A stretch of 64,000 nt of DNA from Phycisphaerae bacterium (GCA_028285035.1 JANQQF010000167.1:1-64000); one strand, 5' to 3'; shown: positions 42,026 to 52,037, numbered from the stretch's first letter. Notes: generated by a model not told the origin, from the sequence alone. Program-made: numbers and translations.

Positions 42026-44668
42026 ATGTCTTCTGGGGAAAAAGGCTCAACACAGCGGATGAATGTGCCCGTTGATCCGGATCAATCTGGGGCGACTTGC
42101 CCCTATTGCAAAAAACCGTTGGAAACACCAGAAGATCGAATTTGCCCTCACTGCAACCTGCCCATTAAACGACGGCGGCGGCGGCAGGTTACCACCCAAA
42201 CGGGGCCCGTCGCTCGACTCGTGCTGCATCGCTCTGATGCCGCCAACAAAGAATACTCCCTTCTAAAACAAATCATCACCATCGGCCGGAACACAGACAA
42301 TACTATTCAGATCGACTCGCCCTTTATTTCCAACCATCACGCCAAAATCGAATATACGCCAGAAGGCCATACGATTGTTGATCTGAGCAGCACAAATGGG
42401 ACACGCGTCAACGGTCAATCCCTAAAAGCGGATAAGCCCCAAGCCCTGACCGATCAAGATATCATTCGTTTTAATGATGGCCGTGGGAATTCAATTCAGC
42501 TAACCTATTTGGCCGCAACCTCATATAATCGGGTTGATGAAAGCAAGGCGGGCCGGACTTACCAACTAGACGCTGGGGAGAATTTTGTGGGGCGTGGTTT
42601 TGATGCACACATTGTGCTCTCCCACCCAGCGGTGTCATGGTATCACGCCAAAATTACGGTGGAGGCTGATCAATATCTGCTTGAGGATATGAGCACCCAC
42701 GGTGATACGATGCTCAATGGTAACCAACTGCTTGAGCCGAGCGAATTGCGGCAAGGTGACGTGATTGGGGTGGGGCCGTTCAACTTGATTTACCAAGGGG
42801 AGGGTGTGCTTTCTTCCTTTGTGGCGGGCCGAAACTTTAACGTTGAGGTGGCCGATTTAGAGAAGACGGTGTATGGTGTCAGCTGGTTGGGATTGCCTGA
42901 TCCCGCGCAGTCCAAGCAGATTTTGCGTGACATCGATCTTGACATCAATCCACGTGAGTTTGTGGCCTTGGTTGGTGGCAGTGGTAGTGGCAAAAGCACC
43001 TTGCTCAAGGCGCTCATCGGCCTCAGCCCAGCTACAGGCGGCCAGGTGTTGATCAATGGTCATAACCTGTATGAACATCTGATGGTCTACCGCCATCTAA
43101 TTGGCTATGTGCCGCAAGATGACATCATTCATCTGGATTTGTCGGTGCGGCAGGCTCTCGAATATTCGCTTCATCTTCGAGTACCTGAGCAAGACCCCAC
43201 CGAGCGCGAGCGGGTAATTGATGATGTGCTTGACAAGATGGGGTTGACAACTCACGCAACGACGATTGTGGGAGATTTGAGTGGGGGGCAGCGAAAACGG
43301 GTCAGTATTGCCGCTGAACTGCTGGGCGATCCTTGGATTTTCTTTCTGGATGAGCCGACCTCGGGGCTGGATCCGGGCCTTGAAAAATTGATGATGGATA
43401 CCCTACGGCAATTGGCTGATGAGGGGCGGACCATCATTTTGATTACCCACGCCATCAACCACATCGTCGATCATTGTGATCAGGTGATTTTCTTGAGCCA
43501 AGGTGAACTCGCTTACTTTGGTCCACCCAACCAAGCGATGGATTACTTCGATGTAGACAACTTCCCCGACATTTACACGGTGTTGTCAAACCCACCCGCT
43601 AGTGTAGGGGAAGAGCCAGTGGACGAGGCAGCCAGTTGGGGGGAACAGTATCGTCAGTCGGAGTTGTACCAGACCTTTATAAAACACCGTAAAGGGGGCG
43701 AAACGGTCTCCTACTTGCCCCAGCCTGACAAATCCTTGGCGCATCGCCGTCAGCGATTTCGCCAACAGTTCCGCATTCTCAGCCGCCGCTATTTGGATTT
43801 GATCAAGGCGGATCGATTTAGCCTGTGGTTGCTGTTTGCCGTGATGCCAATCGTGGCTATCTTTCTCCTATTGATTGGTGATGCTCGGGCTTTTGTTGGT
43901 CATACTGCCGCTGAAATTATGTCAATTTTGGAAGAGACAGGCCGCTATACCATCGCGGCGGAAACACAAACCCTGCTGTTTATTATGGCCTTGGCGACGG
44001 CTCTGATTGGCATTTTTAGTGCGGGATATGAGTACATCAAGGAAGCAGCCATTTATCGGCGTGAGCGCATGATTACCTTGCGAATCACCTCCTATTTTTC
44101 ATCAAAGATGGCCGTGTTGGGCGGGTTTATCGCCATCCAACTCTTGGCTTTTCTCATCATTTTGGCCTTCAAATTTAGCTTCCCCCAACAGGGACTGCTT
44201 ATTTGGCCCCCATTGGAAATTTTCTTCACATTGCTGCTGACGGGGTTAGCTAGCTTAGCGCTCGGCCTCTTTATCTCCACGATTGCCACCTCAAAGGATA
44301 TGGTCACCTATTTGATCTTGCTGGTGATTCTCATTCAAATTCTCTTTTCCGGGGCCATCTTCGAACTAACCATCATGACAGAACTGCTTTCTTTTGTGAC
44401 CGTGACTCGCTGGGCTTTGGAAGCCTTAGCTTTGAGTGTTGATTTGGAAGCTTTGAATGCGTTGGGTCAGGTGCGCGTAGAAAATACACTCGAAACGGGG
44501 CGGGGCCTACAGACATTGCTGCAAGATGTGGCTGCGACCACAGAATTTTACAACAACTACAACGCTAGTCCGTTGGGCCTCGTTGCGCGATGGCTGCTTT
44601 TGATCGGACACATTTTAATTTGGAGCCAATTAGCCATGTGGCAACTGCGCCGCAAAGATCAGGTGTGA
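42026..44668 (+). CDS. FHA-domain ABC transporter, ATPase fused to permease (ABCG-like)
   Basis: 880 residues. Zinc ribbon near residues 25-43 (CPYCKKPLETPEDRICPHC), first FHA domain about 65-155 (TIGRNTDNTIQIDSPFISNHHAKIEY), second FHA domain about 180-265 (FVGRGFDAHIVLSHPAVSWYHAKI), ABC ATPase about 300-500 with Walker A GGSGSGKST, signature LSGGQRKR, Walker B WIFFLDEPTSGLDPG and switch His (LITHA), and six or so C-terminal membrane helices (about 600-880). The FHA domains should bind phosphothreonine, so activity is probably switched by a Ser/Thr kinase. The layout is like Rv1747-type exporters, but with the two FHA modules ahead. The gene abuts the protease gene by one base. Confidence 0.92.
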   Translation: MSSGEKGSTQRMNVPVDPDQSGATCPYCKKPLETPEDRICPHCNLPIKRRRRRQVTTQTGPVARLVLHRSDAANKEYSLLKQIITIGRNTDNTIQIDSPFISNHHAKIEYTPEGHTIVDLSSTNGTRVNGQSLKADKPQALTDQDIIRFNDGRGNSIQLTYLAATSYNRVDESKAGRTYQLDAGENFVGRGFDAHIVLSHPAVSWYHAKITVEADQYLLEDMSTHGDTMLNGNQLLEPSELRQGDVIGVGPFNLIYQGEGVLSSFVAGRNFNVEVADLEKTVYGVSWLGLPDPAQSKQILRDIDLDINPREFVALVGGSGSGKSTLLKALIGLSPATGGQVLINGHNLYEHLMVYRHLIGYVPQDDIIHLDLSVRQALEYSLHLRVPEQDPTERERVIDDVLDKMGLTTHATTIVGDLSGGQRKRVSIAAELLGDPWIFFLDEPTSGLDPGLEKLMMDTLRQLADEGRTIILITHAINHIVDHCDQVIFLSQGELAYFGPPNQAMDYFDVDNFPDIYTVLSNPPASVGEEPVDEAASWGEQYRQSELYQTFIKHRKGGETVSYLPQPDKSLAHRRQRFRQQFRILSRRYLDLIKADRFSLWLLFAVMPIVAIFLLLIGDARAFVGHTAAEIMSILEETGRYTIAAETQTLLFIMALATALIGIFSAGYEYIKEAAIYRRERMITLRITSYFSSKMAVLGGFIAIQLLAFLIILAFKFSFPQQGLLIWPPLEIFFTLLLTGLASLALGLFISTIATSKDMVTYLILLVILIQILFSGAIFELTIMTELLSFVTVTRWALEALALSVDLEALNALGQVRVENTLETGRGLQTLLQDVAATTEFYNNYNASPLGLVARWLLLIGHILIWSQLAMWQLRRKDQV

Positions 44669-44669
44669 T

Positions 44670-46454
44670 ATGCAAAAATCAAATTCAGGATACATTCGAA
44701 TCGTCATCATCGGTATCGTGCTTTTAGCCGGAATTGGAGCATACATTTTTTCGCAAACCAGCGAACCTGCTGTCGAATCAACTGAGCTGGCTCCAGCAAC
44801 TGAGGAGGCCCCGGTCGTTGAGGCGGGCCAGGTTGAGTTGGAGCCGCCTGAGTCATTGGCGGACATTGCCAGTGAGGTAGCGGAAGAGTATCCCGACTTA
44901 GCTGAGCTACTCAACAACCCCGAACTGGAGTCGGTCTACAAAGATTTTTATGTGACCTACTTTAATTTGGGCGAAGAGGTGGCCTTGAATATGGCGCGAC
45001 AACGGGGCCTGCTCAATGAGAATGATGATGTGGTGATGACGCTGGTTTTGGATGACCCAACGCAGGCCGAAGCGATTGTGACGCAGTTGGAAGCGGAAGG
45101 CATTATCGTGGTCGGTTACTATCAAGAGTTGATGGACATCGTCATCCCCACTGACCTGATTTTGGCCCAAATTGAGGCTGAGGAGCCGGAACTACTTCTG
45201 GAACGGCTGGCTGAGTTAGACCATATCATTGGCCTCAGAATGCCGCAGCAGTTGTTGATCCAAAATCAGGTGGGCCTTGGTGAAGGGGTCTCCGTCACTT
45301 TGGCGGATGAATGGCACACCGCCGGAATTACGGGGCAGGGCGTAAAAGTCGGTGTCCTCGATTTAGGCTTTGCGGGTTATGCAGGGCTGTTGGGGAGCGA
45401 ACTCCCGGCCAATGTCACGGTTCAAACGTTTGGCAATCCAGTCTATATGGATACCCAAGTGCACGGAACAGCCGTGGCTGAAATTGTGCACGAGATGGCT
45501 CCCGGTGCCCAGATTTTTCTGGCCTACTTTGATGGTAGTCCGGTGACGATGGGGCAGGCCGTTGATTGGCTCATTAGCCAGGGCGTGGACATCATTTCGA
45601 ATTCGACCAGCATTAGCGGGGTGACCGCGATGGATGGCACAGGGATTGTGGCTGAAATGGTGAATCGGGCTGATGCGGCCGGGGTGATGTGGGTCAGCGC
45701 CGCTGGTAATCGGGCCGATGAACATTATCGGGGCGTGTTCACCGACAGCGATGGCGACACCCTCCACGAATTTGCCCCCGGTGTCACGGGGATCCCTTTT
45801 ACGATGAAGGCGATTGCGACCAACATCATCCTCACCTGGAATGATTGGGGGGCGGTTAATCAGGATTACGATCTGATTTTGTATGATAGTGCGGGTAATC
45901 TCCTGGCCAAAGTGGAAAACTTGCAAACGGGTCAGCCAGGACAGTCACCCTTTGAAGTCTTGACCTATCGGTTTCCAATAGCTGGCACCTATTTGGTTTC
46001 CATTCAAAATCGAGATGGACAAGCTCGGGGCGATGCTACCCTCGATCTGTTTATCTACAATGGGGTGCTCCCGCCCGAATTTTTGGTGGCCGAGGGGAGC
46101 TTAGGCACGCCCGCCGATGCGTTTGCGTCTCTGACTGTCGGGGCCGTACATTGGTCTACGGATGCCCTCGAACCTTATAGTTCACAGGGTCCTACCAACG
46201 ATGGCCGCATCAAGCCCGATATGGTTGGTCCGTCGGCGGTCAAAAATGCCTCATACGCGCCCAGTATCTTTGACGGTACCTCAGCCGCAACCCCGCATGT
46301 GGCTGGAGCCGCTGCCCTCATCATGCAAGCCCAGCCCGATCTCTCCCCCGCTCAGGTAGCAGAGTTGTTGAAAAGTCGGGCTGTGCCGTTGGGTGATGTT
46401 GTACCAAGTAATCAATTTGGGGTGGGGCGTTTGAATCTGGGGGATTTACCTTAA
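44670..46454 (+). CDS. S8 (subtilisin-like) serine protease, membrane-anchored or secreted
   Basis: 594 residues. An N-terminal hydrophobic segment (about 9-28, RIVIIGIVLLAGIGAYIF) is a signal anchor, followed by an acidic Ala/Glu-rich linker and a pro-region (about 60-205). The peptidase domain (about 210-590) has the triad Asp231 (GVLDLGFAG), His265 (VHGTAVAEIVHEMAPGA) and Ser538 (GTSAATPHVAGAAALI), with an internal Ig-like or jelly-roll insert (about 385-470). The catalytic Asp motif is DLG rather than the usual D[ST]G. It follows the FHA-ABC protein gene by one base, so a common message and linked function are likely: the ABC protein may export a substrate that this protease processes. 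Confidence 0.88.
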   Translation: MQKSNSGYIRIVIIGIVLLAGIGAYIFSQTSEPAVESTELAPATEEAPVVEAGQVELEPPESLADIASEVAEEYPDLAELLNNPELESVYKDFYVTYFNLGEEVALNMARQRGLLNENDDVVMTLVLDDPTQAEAIVTQLEAEGIIVVGYYQELMDIVIPTDLILAQIEAEEPELLLERLAELDHIIGLRMPQQLLIQNQVGLGEGVSVTLADEWHTAGITGQGVKVGVLDLGFAGYAGLLGSELPANVTVQTFGNPVYMDTQVHGTAVAEIVHEMAPGAQIFLAYFDGSPVTMGQAVDWLISQGVDIISNSTSISGVTAMDGTGIVAEMVNRADAAGVMWVSAAGNRADEHYRGVFTDSDGDTLHEFAPGVTGIPFTMKAIATNIILTWNDWGAVNQDYDLILYDSAGNLLAKVENLQTGQPGQSPFEVLTYRFPIAGTYLVSIQNRDGQARGDATLDLFIYNGVLPPEFLVAEGSLGTPADAFASLTVGAVHWSTDALEPYSSQGPTNDGRIKPDMVGPSAVKNASYAPSIFDGTSAATPHVAGAAALIMQAQPDLSPAQVAELLKSRAVPLGDVVPSNQFGVGRLNLGDLP

Positions 46455-46470
46455 TTTGAACTCAGTTAGC

Positions 46471-46546
46471 AAAGATAACACAGAGTACACAAAGCAGTCG
46501 CAAAGCTCACAAAGTTTCTTTGAGGGCTTTGTGTTTTATCTTTTTT
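46471..46546. terminator. Converging-gene terminator with CACAAAG hairpin
   Basis: CACAAAG (46508-46514) pairs with CTTTGTG (46527-46533), with six T at 46541-46546. A looser outer palindrome begins at AAAGATAACACAGAG (46471). It lies between the protease stop and the converging methyltransferase stop. Confidence 0.5.
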
Positions 46547-47162
46547 GGCGTCGCCAAATCATCGCTTGAAAATGAATGCGATCGGATCGGTTTTCCAAGG
46601 GAACGATCTGAAACTCAACTAACTCGAAATATTCTCCAACAATCTCCCGAATGCCCGTATCAGTGTGAAATGAGAAGAAGCGCTTGGGCCGTTGGGGGTC
46701 TTGCTCTCGAATACCTTCAAAATCGATGCCCCCGTACACCCCATAAAAGAAGAGCCCACCGGGCTTGAGGAGACGTTGCAAATTGCCTAAAACCTCAGGC
46801 AATGTTTGTTTGGGCACATGGAGCAGACAGTTCAAAGCGAACAGGGCGTCGAATGAGCTCTCAGGAAAATCTAAGTTTAGAAAATCCCTCACATAAGCTG
46901 TCAATCCCTTGGCCCGACACAGGCGTACCATCTCTGGTGAAAGATCAGTACAAATGACATCTAGCCCGTTATCCTGAAAAAACTTGCCAAAATGTCCCGG
47001 CCCAGCCCCGATTTCCAATAGCTTTGTTTTCTTTTCCTTTTGCAACAACGTTAAAAAATGCTGGCGTAAGTCCTGTTTCCAAATCGATATTTCGCTAGCC
47101 TCACGCTCTGGAGCGTTACGATCATAAGCTTTCTCTAAATCTTGGCTGATGTCATCGTACAT
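46536..47162 (-). CDS. Class I SAM-dependent methyltransferase
   Basis: 208 residues from ATG 47162. The start is chosen because it overlaps the upstream stop (TAATG) with GGTGGAG just upstream. Motif I LLEIGAGPGHFGKFF (about 47-61) binds S-adenosylmethionine; CTDLSPEMVRLC and SFDALFALNCLLHVP are motifs II/IV; LLKPGGLFFYGVYGG is the post-motif region. The methyl acceptor is unknown. Its partner upstream is a small membrane protein, co-transcribed. Confidence 0.87.
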   Translation of the reverse strand: MYDDISQDLEKAYDRNAPEREASEISIWKQDLRQHFLTLLQKEKKTKLLEIGAGPGHFGKFFQDNGLDVICTDLSPEMVRLCRAKGLTAYVRDFLNLDFPESSFDALFALNCLLHVPKQTLPEVLGNLQRLLKPGGLFFYGVYGGIDFEGIREQDPQRPKRFFSFHTDTGIREIVGEYFELVEFQIVPLENRSDRIHFQAMIWRRQKR

Positions 47163-47668
47163 TAAGTTTGTTCTCCACCCTGCGATGACTTGTTCATCCA
47201 AGGCAAAGTAATTTTGTATGCCCTCAATATGTCCGAATTAAACAGCCAAAAAAGACCAATGAGCGGTTGGAATAATGGGAAGAAGCCATAATCAATGCCA
47301 AAGTAGCGCCATACCGTGCGTCCGATTAGGTCTGGGCTGGTGATGCTGAGGGTACCGATGAGGAAAGTCATCGTGGTTTCAAATCCCAATACACCAACTG
47401 AGAGCCACCAGGCCCATTTTTTCCGATAGAAAAAGCCAATGGTTGCCGTGAGATAACACAGGGCAGCGGTTGCACTGAGCGCTGGGGGAAGATAGTCGAC
47501 GACATCTGACTTGAAGAAAAGTTGGAATACAGCTCGGCCCCCGGTTGAAAATGCCAAAATAGGATATGACAAACCGAGCACAAGCCCTGCAGCATAGGTG
47601 AAATCGGACATTTGACGTGTTGGGTCGGCCTCAACTTCAGCTTTGATTTCTTCGTTGATTTTATGCAT
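47162..47668 (-). CDS. Small integral membrane protein, coupled to the methyltransferase gene
   Basis: 168 residues from ATG 47668, behind AGGAGG (47683-47678 region). Four hydrophobic segments (about residues 25-45, 55-75, 85-105 and 125-150) with short loops, no recognised family. Its stop overlaps the methyltransferase start. Confidence 0.65.
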   Translation of the reverse strand: MHKINEEIKAEVEADPTRQMSDFTYAAGLVLGLSYPILAFSTGGRAVFQLFFKSDVVDYLPPALSATAALCYLTATIGFFYRKKWAWWLSVGVLGFETTMTFLIGTLSITSPDLIGRTVWRYFGIDYGFFPLFQPLIGLFWLFNSDILRAYKITLPWMNKSSQGGEQT

Positions 47669-47691
47669 TGCATGTAACCTCCTGAAGTAAT

Positions 47692-47726
47692 AAAAAACGG
47701 CGGGATGATTGTACAATCATCCCGCC
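47692..47726 (-). terminator. Rho-independent terminator after the corrinoid/folate methyltransferase gene
   Basis: GGCGGGATGATT (47699-47710) pairs exactly with AATCATCCCGCC (47715-47726). On the minus strand the hairpin is followed by a run of six U (47697-47692). It closes the transcript of the 47860-48768 gene and insulates the membrane-protein pair. Confidence 0.85.
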
Positions 47727-47859
47727 ACGTTGTCTATTTCTTTGTTGGGAGTAAGCGTAATTTAGATTTCAAGCAGATAGGGTAAAAATTGCATTGTAGA
47801 TTACTAACCTCAATGAGGATGTCTCAAATCTACGGTAGAAATCTTTCCCATCCACCCCA

Positions 47860-48768
47860 TTACTTTTTCGGGCGACGAGAACGTCGTTCGCGGCGACCAC
47901 CACCTTCTGTACTACCTTCTTCACTCGGCGCACGATTGGCCTGAATCCAGGCCAGACAGTTCTGGTCATGACCCATAAAGACATCCGCAGCCATAATTGA
48001 GTCTTTGATGTCTTTCTCGATGGGATTAGTGATGGCGCTGGTCAAGCCGTTCGCTATCGCCATCGCCAGGAAGGCCCCGTTGAGTACCGGGCGATTGGGC
48101 AGACCAAAGGAGACATTTGAGGCTCCACACGTGGTGTTTACGCCAAGCTCATCTCGACAGCGATTGAGGATTTTGAAGGCTGATTGGCCGGCACTGGCCA
48201 TCGCGCCAATGGGCATCACGAGAGGATCGATGATGACGTCTGACCGAGGAATACCGTGATCTTCGGCCCGCTCAACAATTTTTTTAGCTACGGCAAAGCG
48301 CACATCGGGGTCTTCGCTAATGCCCGTCTCGTCGTTGCTGATGCCAATGAAGGCACAGCCATATTTTTTCACCAAGGGTAACAATACTTCCAACCGCTCA
48401 TCTTCCCCGGTGATTGAATTGAGAATGGGTTTCCCTTCGGTCACTTCCAGACCTCGCTCTAGGGCCTCAACAATAGATGAATCGATTGAAATTGGCACGT
48501 CAGTAATGCTTTGTACGAGCTGAATGGCCTCGGCCAGAATGGCTGGCTCATCAGCCAGTGGAATACCCGCATTAACGTCGAGCATATGCGCCCCGGCCTC
48601 AACTTGAGCGATGGCATCACTTTTGACGCGATCGTAGTTGCCCTCTTTCATTTCTGCAGCTAATAATTTACGGCCTGTTGGATTGATACGCTCGCCGATA
48701 ATCACAAAAGGATGACCGGCGCCAATGACGATTTCTTTTGTTTTTGAACTGATAATGGTATCTACCAC
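47860..48768 (-). CDS. Methyltetrahydrofolate:corrinoid methyltransferase (pterin-binding family)
   Basis: 302 residues of the dihydropteroate-synthase-like TIM-barrel. FVIIGERINPTGRKLLAAEM (about 21-40), HMLDVNAGIPLADE (about 61-74), VPISIDSS (about 91-98), and NCGASNVSFGLPNRPVLN-like TTCGASNVSFGLPNR (about 210-225) match the methyltransferase branch rather than folate synthesis. It would move a methyl group between tetrahydrofolate and a corrinoid protein. The C-terminal 25 residues are an Arg/Glu/Gly-rich tail unusual for the family. No corrinoid protein or partner methyltransferase is in the window. ATG 48768 is the start. Confidence 0.85.
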   Translation of the reverse strand: MVDTIISSKTKEIVIGAGHPFVIIGERINPTGRKLLAAEMKEGNYDRVKSDAIAQVEAGAHMLDVNAGIPLADEPAILAEAIQLVQSITDVPISIDSSIVEALERGLEVTEGKPILNSITGEDERLEVLLPLVKKYGCAFIGISNDETGISEDPDVRFAVAKKIVERAEDHGIPRSDVIIDPLVMPIGAMASAGQSAFKILNRCRDELGVNTTCGASNVSFGLPNRPVLNGAFLAMAIANGLTSAITNPIEKDIKDSIMAADVFMGHDQNCLAWIQANRAPSEEGSTEGGGRRERRSRRPKK

Positions 48769-48917
48769 AATGTGCTCCTGAACACCAAAATTGATATATA
48801 ACTGATATATTGTTTGAAAAAATAATAACCTATGAAGTAGGTCATTAAGGCCCCTATCATAAGGAAAAGCCTAACATTGTCAAACCATTTCTTATCAAAT
48901 ATGACGGTAAAATTGTA

Positions 48918-48946
48918 TTGCTGATGTGCTGTAGGGATGTTATAAT
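48918..48946 (+). promoter_or_regulatory. Promoter upstream of the DUF3048 gene
   Basis: TTGCTG (48918-48923) and TATAAT (48941-48946) separated by 17 bases, leaving about 85 bases of leader before ATG 49038. Confidence 0.5.
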
Positions 48947-49037
48947 TCCCTCTTGCGTTTTGAATGAAGGAAGCTGGTTCAATATTACGAAAGAGCTATA
49001 CGGGAACAGTGATGAAACCGGCGTAGGAGATAATATA

Positions 49038-50267
49038 ATGAAAAAGATGCAATGGAGATATCTATTTGTGCTGGTCCCATTTATGTTGGCCTGCGCATTT
49101 TTGGATCGTACAGCCAGTGAGGAGCAACCTGCTCCAACCAGCACCCTTGATTTAGAGGTGGCGGTATTTGCGACGCAGGGTGTGACCCCGACAGTGTTGC
49201 CGACCGATATCCCCCCTACAAATACACCGACTGCCGTGGTTGGTAGTGGGAATGTCAGTGCCACCACTGAACCCACGCCATCCTTGCCTGGAAGTGGGGG
49301 GAATACCAAATCGGATTTTGGTCGACCAGATAATGTAAATCCATTAACGGGCTTGATTGTTGATAATCCCGATCTCTTAAATGTTCGACCATTTTTGGTG
49401 CGGATTGGCAATGATCCGGAAGCACGTCCCCAAATTGGCATTGGGCAGGCCGATATCGTCTATGAAGAATTAACCGAATGGTGGATCACCCGGTTTACAG
49501 CGATTTATTGGGGGACCGAGTTAGAGATGATTGCGCCAGTACGGTCGGCTCGTCTCATCAGTTTGCAGATGGCCCCTCAATATCAGGGTGCCCTGATCAG
49601 CACGGGTGGGTCCGACGGGGTTCGACTTGAGTTGTCCCAATCCAGCATCATTGATTTGGACCAACTTTATGTCCCGGAAATCTATTTCTATCGTGAGAAC
49701 GAAGGCTGGCAAACTCGGACAGCCTTTGATCCTCAGTTGGGCCGAACCTATTTAAAAGAGAATGAACTGGATGTTGATCCCAACTTACGAGGCTTTATCT
49801 TCCACGAGAACCCTGATCTAAGTGGGTATCCTGACACAACGGTTTATCAGGCTGATGAGGTCATCATTCCCTATCCCAACAACACCAGCGAGGCCACATG
49901 GACCTATGATCCGGCAGGGGGACACTATCTCCGTTCCATCGCTGGTAGTCCGTTTATCGATGCTGATGGTAGCCAGATTACGACTGAAAATGTTATTGTT
50001 TATTTTGCCGAGCATCAGGAGACGGACATTATAGAAGATGTTGGGGGAGCGACATCTGTTCGCATTATTCTAAATGGCCGTGGCCCTGCGTGGCTGTTGC
50101 GTGATGGACAAATCCTCAAAGGTAATTGGGAAACAGATGGCTCTGTTACGCCCCATTTTACTTTTGATGACGGCCAGCCCATGCCGCTTAAACCAGGCCA
50201 AACCTGGATACAGGTGGTGCCGTTAACCTACAATATTATTGTAGACGGCGTGGAGGAAGGGTTGTAA
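49038..50267 (+). CDS. DUF3048 domain lipoprotein
   Basis: 409 residues from ATG 49038, behind TAGGAGATAATATA. The N-terminus is a lipoprotein signal (MKKMQWRYLFVLVPFMLAC, Cys19), followed by a low-complexity Thr/Pro linker (about 40-95) and a DUF3048 module (about 100-400; NVRPFLVRIGNDPEARPQIGIGQADIVYEE, GLQMAPQYQGALISTGGSDG region, EASWTYDP-like EATWTYDPAGGHYLRS). DUF3048 (YerB-like) proteins are extracellular, often Thr-rich linkered, and of unknown biochemistry. Function cannot be assigned. Confidence 0.85.
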   Translation: MKKMQWRYLFVLVPFMLACAFLDRTASEEQPAPTSTLDLEVAVFATQGVTPTVLPTDIPPTNTPTAVVGSGNVSATTEPTPSLPGSGGNTKSDFGRPDNVNPLTGLIVDNPDLLNVRPFLVRIGNDPEARPQIGIGQADIVYEELTEWWITRFTAIYWGTELEMIAPVRSARLISLQMAPQYQGALISTGGSDGVRLELSQSSIIDLDQLYVPEIYFYRENEGWQTRTAFDPQLGRTYLKENELDVDPNLRGFIFHENPDLSGYPDTTVYQADEVIIPYPNNTSEATWTYDPAGGHYLRSIAGSPFIDADGSQITTENVIVYFAEHQETDIIEDVGGATSVRIILNGRGPAWLLRDGQILKGNWETDGSVTPHFTFDDGQPMPLKPGQTWIQVVPLTYNIIVDGVEEGL

Positions 50268-50289
50268 CGCTTATTAACATATCATTTGA

Positions 50290-50318
50290 TTGCCCCTCTT
50301 TCTGAGGCGTGTTATAAT
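50290..50318 (+). promoter_or_regulatory. Promoter of the branched-chain amino-acid transport operon
   Basis: TTGCCC (50290-50295) and TATAAT (50313-50318), 17-base spacer, about 105 bases ahead of the first permease start. Confidence 0.5.
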
Positions 50319-50423
50319 TTGGCCTTGAGACGACGTGGTCTTATGTCACCTTTGTCACCTTTATGGCGAATAAACGGCCCCGTTCGCTCAAGACTCGCCC
50401 TCGAAAAACCCACGGAGAAGAAG

Positions 50424-52037
50424 ATGGAATTGTTTACAAACTTGTTGTTGTATATTATTTTGGCTTTGGGCGTCGGCTTGATATTAGGTCGATTTCGCGA
50501 TGCTGATGGATTACCAGCCCTAAAATGGTATATCAACGGCCTCATCATTGGTGGTGTCTGTGGAATTGTGAATGCAATTCTTGTTTCAAGCGGCACACTG
50601 TTTGGTGGTGCCTTTAACCTGGATGTTGTTGTTGGTGGCTTTATTGGTGGCTTGGGAACAGGCTTATTAATCGGTATTCCAATTGGCCTGATCACTGCCT
50701 TTGATATGTCCAAGCGATTTACCTTTATCGATGGCTGGCTACTCTTCTTTAAAATCATCATTATCTTTACTGTGATTGGTGGTACGATTTCCTCTCTCTC
50801 TGTGCCAAAATATACCAGCGAACAGTGGTTTGACTTTCTGATGTTCGGGCTGGCTCAAGGCAGTATTTATGCCCTGATCGCGCTCGGCTACACACTGGTC
50901 TATGGTATCCTCTTTATGATCAACTTTGCCCACGGCGAGATTTTTATGGCCGGGGCTTTTACCGGCTTTTTCGTGGCCCGATCCTTGGCTGAGGCGGGGC
51001 CAAATGGTGAGGCGGCAATGCTGGACGCTAATCCGCTGATGGCCCTATTGCTCGTTTTTCTCACTTCGATTGTGACTTCAATTGTGCTTGCTGTCGCTTT
51101 AGAGCGCATTGCTTATCGGCCCTTGCGACGGGCACCACGTCTGGTCCCTCTGATCACTGCGATCGGTGCCTCCTTCTTTTTGCAATATAGCTTCCGAGGG
51201 CTGTATGGCTCTGGGGTTGAAGCCTATCCCCAAGTCAAAGTTTTGGTTGGTGATGTCACCATCAGCGATCTGATGCTAACTCTGGGCTTATTTATTTTTA
51301 CGGCTGTTGCGATTTTTGCTATTCGTCCGCTCAACAAACAATTGCGAAATGTGTTACCCGGCAGCATTGCCGAATGGGGTGCTTTGACGATCAGTAGTTT
51401 AGTCGTCATTGCCGTTGGCTGGGTGGTGGTGCCTCTTCTCCACAACGTCCTTAATTTAGTTGTGACCTCGATTTGGCCACTGGCTGCAGAGACAGCCGCT
51501 GCCCTAGAAATTAGCAACCGAATTGAGTACACCATCAACGTTTCAAAAATTCAATTTGTGGTGATCCTCTCCTCGGTTCTGCTGATGGTTGCCCTGTATA
51601 ACTTGGTCCAGCACACGAAGCTTGGCAAGGCAATGCGGGCTGTATCTGAGGATAAAGATGTGGCTGCTTTAATGGGGATTGACGTGGATCGGGTGATCAC
51701 CTCAACGTTTGCCTTGGGGGCAGCGCTGGCCGGGGCTGCGGGTGTGCTCTACGCTTTGATCTTCCGCCAGGTGAACTTCTTTATGGGTTTCTTTCCGGGC
51801 CTAAAAGCCTTTACTGCAGCGGTACTTGGCGGGATTGGTAATGTGCCGGGAGCGATGTTAGGTGGGCTGTTCCTGGGCGTGTTCGAGTCGCTGGGGCCAA
51901 GTCTCTTTTTGGAAGGGTTGGGCATTCCGGCGGCATATCAGCTAAAGGACGTTATTGCCTTTACGATGTTGGTGCTTGTATTGATCTTCCGACCGACCGG
52001 TATTATGGGTGTCGAACTGGACAAGAAGAAGGCCTAG
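50424..52037 (+). CDS. livH: Branched-chain amino-acid ABC transporter permease (LivH type), extended
   Basis: 537 residues from ATG 50424 (GGAGAAGAAG directly before). The LivH core begins at about residue 135 (FLMFGLAQGSIYALIALGYTLVYGILFMINFAHGEI), includes LERIAYRPLRRAPRLVPLITAIG (about 230-252) and the cytoplasmic EAA-type loop TKLGKAMRAVSEDKDVAALMGIDVDR (about 400-425), and ends with LGGIGNVPGAMLGGLFLG. The usual length is 290-310. The additional material is an N-terminal block of about 130 residues with four membrane helices and an internal insert (about 295-385) with further hydrophobic helices. First gene of the liv operon. Confidence 0.9.
   Translation: MELFTNLLLYIILALGVGLILGRFRDADGLPALKWYINGLIIGGVCGIVNAILVSSGTLFGGAFNLDVVVGGFIGGLGTGLLIGIPIGLITAFDMSKRFTFIDGWLLFFKIIIIFTVIGGTISSLSVPKYTSEQWFDFLMFGLAQGSIYALIALGYTLVYGILFMINFAHGEIFMAGAFTGFFVARSLAEAGPNGEAAMLDANPLMALLLVFLTSIVTSIVLAVALERIAYRPLRRAPRLVPLITAIGASFFLQYSFRGLYGSGVEAYPQVKVLVGDVTISDLMLTLGLFIFTAVAIFAIRPLNKQLRNVLPGSIAEWGALTISSLVVIAVGWVVVPLLHNVLNLVVTSIWPLAAETAAALEISNRIEYTINVSKIQFVVILSSVLLMVALYNLVQHTKLGKAMRAVSEDKDVAALMGIDVDRVITSTFALGAALAGAAGVLYALIFRQVNFFMGFFPGLKAFTAAVLGGIGNVPGAMLGGLFLGVFESLGPSLFLEGLGIPAAYQLKDVIAFTMLVLVLIFRPTGIMGVELDKKKA

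Noticed and set aside
50286..50423. Upstream start for LivH giving 583 residues
   Set aside because: The added 46 residues run through the promoter -10 region and are Arg/Pro-rich; ATG 50424 has a good ribosome site.
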